Shown piece after piece: positions 16,555 through 24,436 of a DNA stretch of 56,974 nucleotides. This stretch comes from an uncultured Clostridiaceae bacterium (GTDB taxonomy: Bacteria > Bacillota > Clostridia > Lachnospirales > Lachnospiraceae). The DNA lies in NCBI GenBank assembly GCA_902477765.1, contig CABSIM010000011.1, positions 1-56,974 on the forward strand, read 5' to 3'. Each line of letters begins with the position of its first letter. The stretch's first letter is position 1. Both the position numbers and the translations under genes were made by a program. The notes beneath the pieces are model-generated. The model ran no database searches. It was not told the origin of the DNA and saw only the letters and a program-made list of their open reading frames with translations.

Positions 16555-18435
16555 TTACGGCTCTGTGCCTCCGAACTCAAACAGGAAGACCGCATGGTAG
16601 ACGGATCCGTGCGGGCCCTCCAGATCCGCGGTGATGCGGTACCGGGCCGGAACGTCAGCCAGAGTCAGTGTACAGGACCGGCCGGAAACCGGAACATAAA
16701 CCGTACGTCCGGAAGCGGGAGAAGCTGTAGACCCGGATGCAGGTGCGGAGGAATCCAGCGGCTGGATTTCCAAGGTAAAGCCGGAGAGCATCGGATGGGA
16801 AAAATCCAGGGTCCCTTCGCTGGCTTCATAGCCCATGGCTCCGCTGGGACTTTTGTACAGTTCCGGATCGAATTCCTTCAGGACCTCCGTATGCCTGCCT
16901 TCTGTTTTTTCCAGAGACAGCAGAGAGGCCGAGAGAGTCCTGCTGCCTGCATATCCGGAGGGCTCAAAGGAAAGTTTCAGAGCCGGATCCGGAAGAATCA
17001 GGGTATCCAGATATTCCCAGTTTACGCCTTCAGGAAGATAGTAAAGATCGGAAGACAGCTTTTCTTCATAAAGGGGAACCAGTTTCACCGTATGGTCCCC
17101 CAGCACCACGCAGAAAACTCCTTCCGGGACATCAAAAATGAAGGTGGAACGGCGTCCGGAGTCTTCGAAAGAATAGTTTCCGGTCAGCCGGTACAGATCC
17201 AGAGAAGCCAGATAGGAATACAGCGCCGCGCTGTCACTGCACCGGTAGGTGGTGTTATAAGGATTTTCTTCCGGCATGACGGAAGAAAGAGAATACAGTT
17301 CCCGGTCACGGGAACGGAAGATGATTTCCCCGCCGGTTCCTTCTTCAGTGGCCAGAGCCACATAACCGCAGGTGAGGCAGAGGAAAAAGACCGTGAGGCC
17401 TACCAGCAGGGCGCCTGAATGCTTTTTCTCCGGACGGATGATGTTTTTCAGGCGGTAGCGCAGTGCATTTGCGGAAGCAGACAGACAGGTGGTAAATCCA
17501 CGTTCATCTCCGGCGGTTTTCAGAAGAAGCTCTGCGTACCGGTGCCTGACGGCGGAGCCGGAATTCTGAAGTACGGTTTCGTCGCAGCTCAGTTCCAGAT
17601 CATCGGCGCTTTTTCTCATGGCGAACCACATGAGGGGATTGAACCAGCACATGGCGGTGCAGAATACAAGAAAAAATTTGGACCAGGAATCTTCCCGGGC
17701 AATATGGACCAGTTCATGGCGGAAGATCAGAGCAAGATCTTTCCGGGAATAGGAGTGTGCCGGCAGTACCACACGCATGCTTTTTTTGAAAAGCCCCACG
17801 GAAAGAGGGGATGAGACCCGGGGAGAAATGACCAGACGGAACCCGGCCCCCGGGATTTGTGATCTGTTCACTTCTTCTTTCCAGACGGAAAGAATCTCAG
17901 GATCAGCAGGAGCATAAGCTCCTTTCAGAATACGGAAACGAAAGACCAGGTGAGAAAGGATTTTCCACAGGAGAAAGACCAGAGCACCCAGAATCCAGAT
18001 GGAAAAAAGGGTCCATACCAGCCGGCCGGGGGCCTGTATCACCAGCCGGGGCCGGGAAAGCTTCATGTAGCCGGCTTCCATAAAATAGAGATAGTTGGGG
18101 ATCATCCAGAGGGCGGCGCAGGCTCTGGCGCTGAAATGCCTGCGAAGGAACGGCAGGGCAGGTACCAGAATGATATAATACAGGGTAATATGAAGAAAGA
18201 TGCCGAAACAGAGGGAAAGGATGGTCCAGGCGGCCACATCTCTTCCATAAAGGATCAGGGCGGTTCCCCCGATGAAGATCACAAAGAGCGGCAGCAGATA
18301 ACTGCAGATATGATCCAGATACCGGGATTTTCCATCTGTTTCCGAACCCTGTCGCTTTGAAAGGAACAGGGGAATTCCCAGGGCGGCGCTTATGATTCCG
18401 GTAAAAAAAATTCGGATCAGCATATCAGTACTCAT
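16555..18435 (-). CDS. BlaR1/MecR1-type M56 metalloprotease sensor
   Basis: This 626-aa membrane protein has four or five transmembrane helices in the first 280 residues and a zinc-protease motif HELVH at 240-244, followed by SADDLELSCDE as the third-ligand region. A last helix near 340-360 is followed by about 265 extracellular residues. In BlaR1, ligand binding outside activates the inner protease, which leads to loss of the BlaI repressor. Here the outer domain shows no penicillin-binding motifs (no STYK, SxN or KTG), so the signal is probably not a beta-lactam. It is encoded 4 bp overlapping the repressor gene. No beta-lactamase gene is present nearby. Confidence 0.82.
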   Translation of the reverse strand: MSTDMLIRIFFTGIISAALGIPLFLSKRQGSETDGKSRYLDHICSYLLPLFVIFIGGTALILYGRDVAAWTILSLCFGIFLHITLYYIILVPALPFLRRHFSARACAALWMIPNYLYFMEAGYMKLSRPRLVIQAPGRLVWTLFSIWILGALVFLLWKILSHLVFRFRILKGAYAPADPEILSVWKEEVNRSQIPGAGFRLVISPRVSSPLSVGLFKKSMRVVLPAHSYSRKDLALIFRHELVHIAREDSWSKFFLVFCTAMCWFNPLMWFAMRKSADDLELSCDETVLQNSGSAVRHRYAELLLKTAGDERGFTTCLSASANALRYRLKNIIRPEKKHSGALLVGLTVFFLCLTCGYVALATEEGTGGEIIFRSRDRELYSLSSVMPEENPYNTTYRCSDSAALYSYLASLDLYRLTGNYSFEDSGRRSTFIFDVPEGVFCVVLGDHTVKLVPLYEEKLSSDLYYLPEGVNWEYLDTLILPDPALKLSFEPSGYAGSRTLSASLLSLEKTEGRHTEVLKEFDPELYKSPSGAMGYEASEGTLDFSHPMLSGFTLEIQPLDSSAPASGSTASPASGRTVYVPVSGRSCTLTLADVPARYRITADLEGPHGSVYHAVFLFEFGGTEP

Positions 18436-18812
18436 AATTCATCCCTTTCCAGAAGGCTGCGGAGCTCAGCCAGCTCTTCCCTGCTGAGTCCGCTGTCGCA
18501 TAAGGCCGACGCGAAGGCGGAAAGACTGCCTCCGCAGAGCGTGTCCAGAAAACGCCTGCTCTGCCGGGCCAGATATTCCCGGCGGCTGATAAGCGGTACA
18601 TAGCGGGCGCTGCGGCCGCTTTTTTCAATCCGGAGAAATCCTTTTTCCGCCAGGCGGGAAAGGACCGTAAGAAGGGTTGTGGGAGCCATGGGATGGGATT
18701 CTTCCAGAAGTCCGGCAATGTCCTGGCGGGATACCGGCGGGCGGCATGCCCAGACGGCCTGCATCACTTCCAGTTCGGCGTCCGGAAGACGGCGGATATC
18801 GGAATGTTCCAT
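18432..18812 (-). CDS. BlaI/MecI-family repressor
   Basis: This 126-aa winged-helix protein fits the BlaI/MecI/CopY family (LPDAELEVMQAVWA at the start; TTLLTVLSRLAEKGFL as the recognition region; a C-terminal dimerisation half). It overlaps the BlaR1-type gene by 4 bp, the usual order for this sensor pair. Two CTACA-N2-TGTAG palindromes upstream, one of them over the -10, indicate autoregulation. Other regulon members cannot be identified in this window. Confidence 0.88.
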   Translation of the reverse strand: MEHSDIRRLPDAELEVMQAVWACRPPVSRQDIAGLLEESHPMAPTTLLTVLSRLAEKGFLRIEKSGRSARYVPLISRREYLARQSRRFLDTLCGGSLSAFASALCDSGLSREELAELRSLLERDEL

Positions 18813-18863
18813 AACAGCACCTCCTTTATACCGCAGGGGAACCTGCGGGAGTTATACTATATT

Positions 18864-18901
18864 CTACAAGTGTAGCAGATAATTATATTCTACACTTGTA
18901 G
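18864..18901. promoter_or_regulatory. Tandem BlaI-type operators
   Basis: CTACA-AG-TGTAG (18864-18875) and CTACA-CT-TGTAG (18890-18901) are two palindromes with centres 26 bp apart. The second extends to an 18-bp palindrome. They match the TACA/TGTA core of known BlaI and MecI operators. The second overlaps the promoter spacer and -10, the first lies in the early transcribed region. Confidence 0.8.
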
Positions 18902-18915
18902 AATTCGTATGTCAA
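18887..18915 (-). promoter_or_regulatory. Sigma-A promoter of the blaI-blaR1-type operon
   Basis: On the minus strand TTGACA (18910-18915), 17 nt and TAGAAT (18887-18892) are read. The upstream operator palindrome sits between and over these elements. Confidence 0.8.
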
Positions 18916-19080
18916 GAAAAAGGGAAAACAGGCGCCGGAAAAACGATCCCGATGCCGGATAACATGGAAGGGAAATGGGGGAGAGACGGAACGATCCACG
19001 GTCTGAGCGTGTCTGAGACCGCATGCACGGAGAATTTGGAATCATAAGGGAACAGGAAGAAAACGGAAAGGAGCGGAAAC

Positions 19081-19854
19081 ATGGAACTGAAAGATATTTT
19101 TGATCAGGATGCCCGCGGCTATGACAGATACCGGCCCGGGTATCCGGATGCGCTGTTTGAGGACATCATTTCTTATTCTGGTATCAGAGCCGGCTCGGCA
19201 CTTTTGGAAATCGGTCCCGGTACCGGGCAGGCAACGGTCCCCTTCCTGAAAGCAGGGTGTCATGTGACGGCTGTGGAGCCGGGGGCGCACCTGTGCCAGT
19301 ATCTGGAGGAGAAATGCCGGGATTTTCCCGGATTCCGGGCAGTCCGGGCGGACTTCATGGAGTATGAAGTCAGGGAACAGTCCATGGATCTGGTCTACAG
19401 CGCCACGGCTTTTCATTGGCTTCCGGAGAAGGAAGCCTATGAAAAAGTGTTCCGGTGTCTGAAAAAAGGCGGTACGGCGGCTCTGTTCTGGAACCATCCG
19501 TTTCCCAACCGGGAAGAGGATAAAAGCAACCGGGCCAGCCGGAAGGTCTATGAGAAATTTCGACCTTCCGGAGGAAAACAGGTGGAGTTCAGTGAAGCAG
19601 ACTGTGAGGCCACGGTCCGCAGGATGGAACAGTATGGCTTCATCCATGTGGAATCCAGGCTGTATCGGCGGGTAAGAACCCTGGAAACCGAAGCGTACAT
19701 CGGCCTTTTGAATACGTATTCGGACCATCTGTCCATGGAACCCCGGATGAAGGAGGCGTTTGAGGAAGAAATGCGCCGGGCGGTCAATGAAGCCGGCGGC
19801 CGCATCTCCATTTACGACACCATAGACCTTTATCTTGGAAAGAGACCGGAATGA
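19081..19854 (+). CDS. Class I SAM-dependent methyltransferase
   Basis: This 257-aa protein has the Rossmann methyltransferase core: motif I LLEIGPGTGQATVPFL near residue 42, an acidic residue in TAVEPG, and the motif-IV region MDLVYSATAFHWL. It resembles the methyltransferase-11 group acting on small molecules, but the substrate is unknown. AAAGGAG lies 8 nt before the ATG. It stands alone between the BlaI pair and the tandem repeat. Confidence 0.82.
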   Translation: MELKDIFDQDARGYDRYRPGYPDALFEDIISYSGIRAGSALLEIGPGTGQATVPFLKAGCHVTAVEPGAHLCQYLEEKCRDFPGFRAVRADFMEYEVREQSMDLVYSATAFHWLPEKEAYEKVFRCLKKGGTAALFWNHPFPNREEDKSNRASRKVYEKFRPSGGKQVEFSEADCEATVRRMEQYGFIHVESRLYRRVRTLETEAYIGLLNTYSDHLSMEPRMKEAFEEEMRRAVNEAGGRISIYDTIDLYLGKRPE

Positions 19855-19930
19855 GGAGAGATCATGACATCCCGTAAGAATCATTAAGAATCAAATGAAA
19901 GAAAATTTTTCCAGACCTTTTCAGACTATG

Positions 19931-20340
19931 GTATAATGAGCGCGAAGCGGACATTATACCTGTGCATGCCGGGTTCTGCGTTCACCGCAGAAAGCCGGGC
20001 ACAAAATAGGGATAGCATGTCCGGAGGACATGGTATAATGAGCGCGAAGCGGACATTATACCTGTGCATGCCGGGTTCTGCGTTCACCGCAGAAAGCCGG
20101 GCACAAAATAGGGATAGCATGTCCGGAGGACATGGTATAATGAGCGCGAAGCGGACATTATACCTGTGCATGCCGGGTTCTGCGTTCACCGCAGAAAGCC
20201 GGGCACAAAATAGGGATAGCATGTCCGGAGGACATGGTATAATGAGCGCGAAGCGGACATTATACCTGTGCATGCCGGGTTCTGCGTTCACCGCAGAAAG
20301 CCGGGAGCAGAAAAAAATGACATGTCCTCCGGACACGCCA
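19931..20340. repeat. Four-copy 102-bp tandem hairpin repeat
   Basis: Units begin at 19931, 20033, 20135 and 20237. The first three are near-identical by eye and exactly 102 bp. The fourth diverges after about 68 bp. Each unit holds three inverted repeats: GTATAATG/CATTATAC around a 13-nt loop, TTCTGCG/CGCAGAA around 5 nt, and CATGTCC/GGACATG around GGA. The last copy ends with a substitute hairpin TGTCC-tcc-GGACA. Because 102 is a multiple of three, both strands stay open as 34-aa repeats, but composition and hairpins argue against a protein. It occupies most of the 535-bp gap 19855-20389. No spacers vary, so it is not CRISPR. Confidence 0.85.
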
Positions 20341-20389
20341 TAATCAGAAAAGGATACCTGGGAACAGGGAATCGGAAAGGGGAGCTACT

Positions 20390-21190
20390 TTGGAAAAAAC
20401 ATTTTCTTTTCGGATAACGCCTGTGGATTCAGGGGCCGTGCAGAACCAGATGAGCCGGGCTCTGGAAAAACGGATGGAGATGATAAGCAGAAATTCATAC
20501 CCGTTTCTGTGGAGTCTGACAGACCGGTTTGGCGGTATGGAAAAGGCCGGGGAAGAAAAGCGGGAGAAACGGAAAAAAAGAAGGGCGATGCTGGGAAGCA
20601 TAAACTGGATGCTGGGACTTTTTCTTCTGATTCCGGGAATTTTATATCCGGGAGAGCTGGAGGCGGTGGCTGCGGCGGGAGCCGTAGCACTGGGAGCCGG
20701 CAGCACAGTGCTGTGGAAGAACCGGACAAAGCTGCTGGGAATTCTGAGTCTTCCGGCAGGACTTATTTTATGTCTGGGCGTCTGGGGGGATGCGGAAACG
20801 CTCAGGCCGCTGCTCTGGCTTGGCATTGCCGAAACAGCAATCGGAATCATATCTCTCTGGGTGGGGAAAAAGGGAAAAAACACTGCCTTTGACCGGGCGG
20901 CCATGCGGCTGATCCGGGGACGCGCCGCAGCAGGAGATACCGGGAACCTCAGGGTGGTATTTTCTGATTCCGGTATGTCAGTGGTGCAGGAAGAAAACAT
21001 GGCAGACGGATCTCAGGAAGCAGAGGTTCCCTACGATTCATTCGGATATACGGCGGAAACAGAAGACCTGATTCTGATGGTATACGGAAAGAAAGTGCTG
21101 TTCCTGAAAAAAAGTGATCTGCTGGATCACAGTTTTGAGGAATTCCGGCAGTTCTTTTCGGAGAAAACGGGAATGGTGACGGTTGTTTAG
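20390..21190 (+). CDS. YcxB-like membrane protein
   Basis: This 266-aa protein has a polar N-terminal 75 residues, three or four hydrophobic segments (about 78-165), and a cytoplasmic C-terminal domain ending in VLFLKKSDLLDHSFEEF, which resembles the YcxB-like domain (family without known function). The start is TTG at 20390, preceded by AAAGGGGAG. It lies directly after the 102-bp repeat array, and each repeat unit carries a TATAAT-like element, so the array may affect its expression. Function is unknown. Confidence 0.6.
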   Translation: MEKTFSFRITPVDSGAVQNQMSRALEKRMEMISRNSYPFLWSLTDRFGGMEKAGEEKREKRKKRRAMLGSINWMLGLFLLIPGILYPGELEAVAAAGAVALGAGSTVLWKNRTKLLGILSLPAGLILCLGVWGDAETLRPLLWLGIAETAIGIISLWVGKKGKNTAFDRAAMRLIRGRAAAGDTGNLRVVFSDSGMSVVQEENMADGSQEAEVPYDSFGYTAETEDLILMVYGKKVLFLKKSDLLDHSFEEFRQFFSEKTGMVTVV

Positions 21191-21216
21191 AACGTGTATA
21201 TTTTTGCTGCCCTGTA

Positions 21217-21245
21217 TTGACAGAACAGATGTTGCCCCATATAAT
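21217..21245 (+). promoter_or_regulatory. Full-consensus sigma-A promoter
   Basis: TTGACA, 17 nt and TATAAT match the sigma-A consensus at every position. No gene starts within 300 bp downstream. Confidence 0.85.
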
Positions 21246-21251
21246 ATCCTC

Positions 21252-21410
21252 AAATTGGCACCAGGAGGAAGCCGGGCAGCAGATATGGAAAACGCCGACA
21301 GCGACGATTCTGAAGAAAACAGCAGAAACAGGAACGTAAAAAGAATAAAAAAGAAACCACAGGCATGGACCGTCTCCCTGATCAGGGGGATGATGGTCTG
21401 TGCCTTTTTT
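21252..21410 (+). ncRNA. Candidate leader or small RNA
   Basis: This is the ~160-nt transcript predicted between the consensus promoter and the terminator hairpin. The next gene encodes a CorC/HlyC-type protein, so a metal-sensing leader was considered, but no M-box or yybP-ykoY consensus could be recognised. It may be a free small RNA or an attenuated leader. Confidence 0.35.
21361..21410 (+). terminator. Interrupted-stem terminator
   Basis: Three stem blocks (AGGCA with TGCCT, GACC with GGTC, TCCC with GGGA) separated by small internal loops are followed by six T. Confidence 0.6.
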
Positions 21411-21571
21411 CTGCACAGATGAACCTGAATGCCGCCCTGAAAAAGCCGGGGAGGCTGTCTGCATGAGGCCTTTGAATCTTGCACGGGAGCTTCCGCTCTC
21501 CTGGTTCCGGTTTTAATTTTAAGAAATAAGAAACGCACGAAAGGACGTGCAGAAAAGAGAGGAGATTTTTT

Positions 21572-22933
21572 TTGAATTCCGTGTTATTGATGATTTTGCT
21601 TCAGCTGGCACTGATTGCATGCAACGCTGTATTTGCCTGTGCCGAGATTGCCATGATTTCTCTGAATGAAAGCAGACTGGCGAAAATGGCATCCGAAGGG
21701 GACCGCAGAGCCGTGCGTCTTCTTCGGCTCACAGAACAGCCGGCCCGGTTTCTGGCTACCATACAGGTGGCGATTACGCTGTCCGGCTTCCTTGGAAGTG
21801 CATTTGCGGCGGAGAATTTTTCAGATGAACTGGTGGCACTGTTCCGATCTCTGGGAGTCAGGATCCCGGAGGCCACTCTGGATGCGGCAGCAGTGATTCT
21901 GATCACCCTTGTGCTGTCCTATGTGACCCTGATTTTCGGTGAGCTGGTGCCGAAACGTGTGGCCATGCAGAAAGCGGAAGCACTGGCGCTGGCCATGTCA
22001 GGACTGATCACGCTGATTGCAAAGATATTTGCTCCGATCGTATGGCTGCTGACCAATTCCACCAATGGGATTCTGCGCCTCCTTGGAATTGACCCCAACG
22101 CAGATGAAGAGGACGTCAGCGAGGAATCCATCCGGCTTATGGTGGACGCTGGAAGCGAAAAAGGGGCCATTGACAGTGAGGAAAAAGAATTCATTCAGAA
22201 TGTATTTGAATTTGACGATCTGACAGCCGGAGAGATCGCCACCCACAGAACTGATGTCTGCTTTCTGTGGATGGACGAAAGCATGGAAGACTGGAAAAAG
22301 ACAATATATGAAAGCCGCCATACCCTGTTTCCCATCTGCGGGGAAACAGCAGATCAGGTGGTGGGAATTCTGAATGCCAGGGATTATTTCCGGCTGGAGG
22401 AAAAAAACAGGGAAACGGTCATGAAAAAAGCGGTAAAACCGGCTTATTATGTACCGGAAAGCGTCAAGGCAGATGTTCTGTTCCGCAATATGAAAAGAAC
22501 CCATAACAGTCTGGCTGTGGTACTGGATGAATATGGCGGAATGACCGGAATCATCACAATCAACGATCTTCTGGAACAGCTGGTGGGAGAGTTTGATGAA
22601 GATGCGCAGGCTGATCATGAAGAAGCACAGGTGGAACAGGTGGATATCAATACCTGGAAGGTCCGCGGCAGCGCATCTCTGGATGCGGTATCGGAAGCAC
22701 TGGGAATTTCTCTGGAAAATGAGGGATATGATACTTTCAGCGGTCTGGTATTCGGAGCCCTGGGCTCTGTTCCGCAGGACGGGGCACAGGCAGAGGTGGA
22801 GACGTCCGGACTGCATATCCGGGTCATGGAGATCCGCGATCACCAGGTGGTGACGGCACTGGTAAACAAAATCCGGGAAGACATGACAGAACAGGGAGAA
22901 AATCCTTCACATTGCGGCAGGAGTTGTCCTTGA
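21572..22933 (+). CDS. HlyC/CorC-type hemolysin-family membrane protein
   Basis: This 453-aa protein has a DUF21/CNNM-like membrane domain with four helices (residues 1-190; NAVFACAEIAMISLNESRL), a pair of CBS domains (about 205-335) and a CorC/HlyC C-terminal domain (about 350-440; VDINTWKVRGSASLDAVSEA). CNNM/CorC relatives are linked to magnesium or cobalt efflux; the hemolysin name is historical. Start is TTG at 21572 with GAGAGGAG 8-9 nt before it. A consensus promoter and hairpin 330 bp upstream may control it by attenuation. Confidence 0.88.
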   Translation: MNSVLLMILLQLALIACNAVFACAEIAMISLNESRLAKMASEGDRRAVRLLRLTEQPARFLATIQVAITLSGFLGSAFAAENFSDELVALFRSLGVRIPEATLDAAAVILITLVLSYVTLIFGELVPKRVAMQKAEALALAMSGLITLIAKIFAPIVWLLTNSTNGILRLLGIDPNADEEDVSEESIRLMVDAGSEKGAIDSEEKEFIQNVFEFDDLTAGEIATHRTDVCFLWMDESMEDWKKTIYESRHTLFPICGETADQVVGILNARDYFRLEEKNRETVMKKAVKPAYYVPESVKADVLFRNMKRTHNSLAVVLDEYGGMTGIITINDLLEQLVGEFDEDAQADHEEAQVEQVDINTWKVRGSASLDAVSEALGISLENEGYDTFSGLVFGALGSVPQDGAQAEVETSGLHIRVMEIRDHQVVTALVNKIREDMTEQGENPSHCGRSCP

Positions 22934-22958
22934 CAGCCGGGAAGGCCGTGGCTACAAT
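22930..22958 (+). promoter_or_regulatory. Sigma-A promoter of the L,D-transpeptidase
   Basis: TTGACA, 17 nt and TACAAT start inside the stop codon region of the preceding gene and lie 49 bp before the next ATG. Confidence 0.75.
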
Positions 22959-23006
22959 ATGCTTATGCGGCCGGAAAGCCGCAAATAAACAGAAAGCGGG
23001 ATAAGA

Positions 23007-24398
23007 ATGAAAAAACTGTTGGGACGGATATTTTCTGCCGGGGCTGCTGTTGCCCTGTTTCTGACCCTGTCTGCCGGGCAGGTGTCTGCGGCAGAGAAAA
23101 ATACGGACAGATTTGTGGACGGGACCATCATCAACGGCCTCGGTGTCACAGGGATGACAACAGAAGAAGCAAAGAATTTTATTGAATCTTTCTATCAGGG
23201 CGGATATTCTCTCAGAATCGTAAGCCGTGAGGGGACCCAGGAGATCATCCATGATACAGATATCGGATACCATGTAACGGTGACGGGTGATCTGGAAAAA
23301 ATTCTGGAAGAAGAAAACGCTTCCGGACGCCTGAGCGGTCCGGACGTGGACAATCGGTATACCGTGGAACTTTCAGCAGAATATGACCGGGAAAAACTGA
23401 AAGAAGAACTTCAGAACCTGAGCTTTGTAAAATCAGCCCGGGAAACCAGAGATGCCGGCATCACGCCCTGGCGGGAGGGGCAGCCCTTCGAGATTGTACC
23501 GGAAGTCCAGGGAAATGAACTGGACCTGGAAAAACTGACGGCAGCGGTGGAAAACGCGCTGAACAGCCAGCAGGAAAAGCTGGAACTTGCAGATTCGGAC
23601 TGCTATAAAACGGTTCAGATCACTTCCGACAATGAGGAACTTGTGAATCTGTGCAATGCCATGAATCAGCGGGCGGATATGACGATTGCCTACCGTTTCG
23701 GAGAAAAGGAAGAAATTCTGGAAGGTTCTGAGATTGTCAGCTGGCTCCGGACAGGGGAAGATCTTACGGTTCAGGTGGATGAGACACTTGCTGCCGCCTA
23801 TGTGAAAAAACTGGCCGACACTTATGATACATATGAGAAGCCCCATACATTCCGCACGACTTCCGGAGAAGATGTGACGGTAACAGGGCCCTACGGATGG
23901 AGGATCAGTCAGGCTGCTGAGACGGCGGAGCTGATTAACGCCGTGGTGAAGGGAGAGTCCTGCACCAGGGAGCCGGTTTATGATAAAACGGCCGCATCCC
24001 GTGGGGAACATGATTATGGAGATACCTATGTGGAAGTGGACCTGAAGAATCAGCACCTGTATCTTTATGAAAAAGGGACCTGCATCATGGATTCCCCGTT
24101 TGTATCCGGAAACGTGTCAAAAAACTGGACGACGCCGGACGGAATCTATTTCCTCTATTATAAGCAGCTGGACAAAGTCCTGCGGGGAGAAGATTATGAA
24201 ACTCCGGTCAGATACTGGATGCCGTTCAACGGCGGAATCGGATTTCATGATGCCAGCTGGCGGTCTTCCTTCGGAGGAGAGATCTACAAGACCAATGGAT
24301 CCCACGGCTGCATCAATCTTCCGCCGGCAGCAGCCGGAACACTTTACGAACATGTCTATAAGAACATGCCGGTGATCTGCCACGGACAGAACGGATAA
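23007..24398 (+). CDS. L,D-transpeptidase with peptidoglycan-binding region
   Basis: This 463-aa exported enzyme has a signal peptide (residues 1-29, ending near VSAA). A long region of about 300 residues resembles paired PG_binding_4 domains, and a YkuD catalytic domain (about 345-463) follows. The active-site motif is GSHGCINLPP, with the conserved His and Cys, and an upstream histidine in IGFHDASW. These enzymes form 3-3 cross-links in the cell wall and resist most beta-lactams. It has its own promoter and is followed by the M28 peptidase gene. Confidence 0.9.
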   Translation: MKKLLGRIFSAGAAVALFLTLSAGQVSAAEKNTDRFVDGTIINGLGVTGMTTEEAKNFIESFYQGGYSLRIVSREGTQEIIHDTDIGYHVTVTGDLEKILEEENASGRLSGPDVDNRYTVELSAEYDREKLKEELQNLSFVKSARETRDAGITPWREGQPFEIVPEVQGNELDLEKLTAAVENALNSQQEKLELADSDCYKTVQITSDNEELVNLCNAMNQRADMTIAYRFGEKEEILEGSEIVSWLRTGEDLTVQVDETLAAAYVKKLADTYDTYEKPHTFRTTSGEDVTVTGPYGWRISQAAETAELINAVVKGESCTREPVYDKTAASRGEHDYGDTYVEVDLKNQHLYLYEKGTCIMDSPFVSGNVSKNWTTPDGIYFLYYKQLDKVLRGEDYETPVRYWMPFNGGIGFHDASWRSSFGGEIYKTNGSHGCINLPPAAAGTLYEHVYKNMPVICHGQNG

Positions 24399-24436
24399 AG
24401 GAAGACAGCGGAGTCAGACAAAGGAGGCGTATCCCA

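Larger units (their letters stand above)
21191..21571 (+). other. Gene-poor 381-bp interval with orphan promoter and terminator
   Basis: No convincing CDS is seen. The interval holds a consensus promoter (21217-21245), a terminator-like hairpin (21361-21410), a small GCACG/CGTGC hairpin near 21534, and the ribosome site of the next gene. A possible 45-codon frame starts at 21284, but AGGAGG is 16 nt away, which is too far. Confidence 0.55.

Noticed and set aside
19931..20340. CRISPR array
   Set aside because: The repeat is 102 bp with no variable spacers and no cas genes are nearby.
19926..20343. Open frames of ~135 codons on both strands across the 102-bp repeats
   Set aside because: They exist only because the unit is a multiple of three. 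Hairpin structure explains the sequence better than coding.
21183..21422. A 79-codon frame in the gap before the CorC/HlyC-type gene
   Set aside because: It crosses the promoter and the terminator hairpin, has no ribosome site at usable distance, and its composition is unlike a protein of this genome.
21246..21571. M-box or Mn2+ riboswitch before the CorC/HlyC-type gene
   Set aside because: None of the conserved core stretches of these classes could be found by eye.
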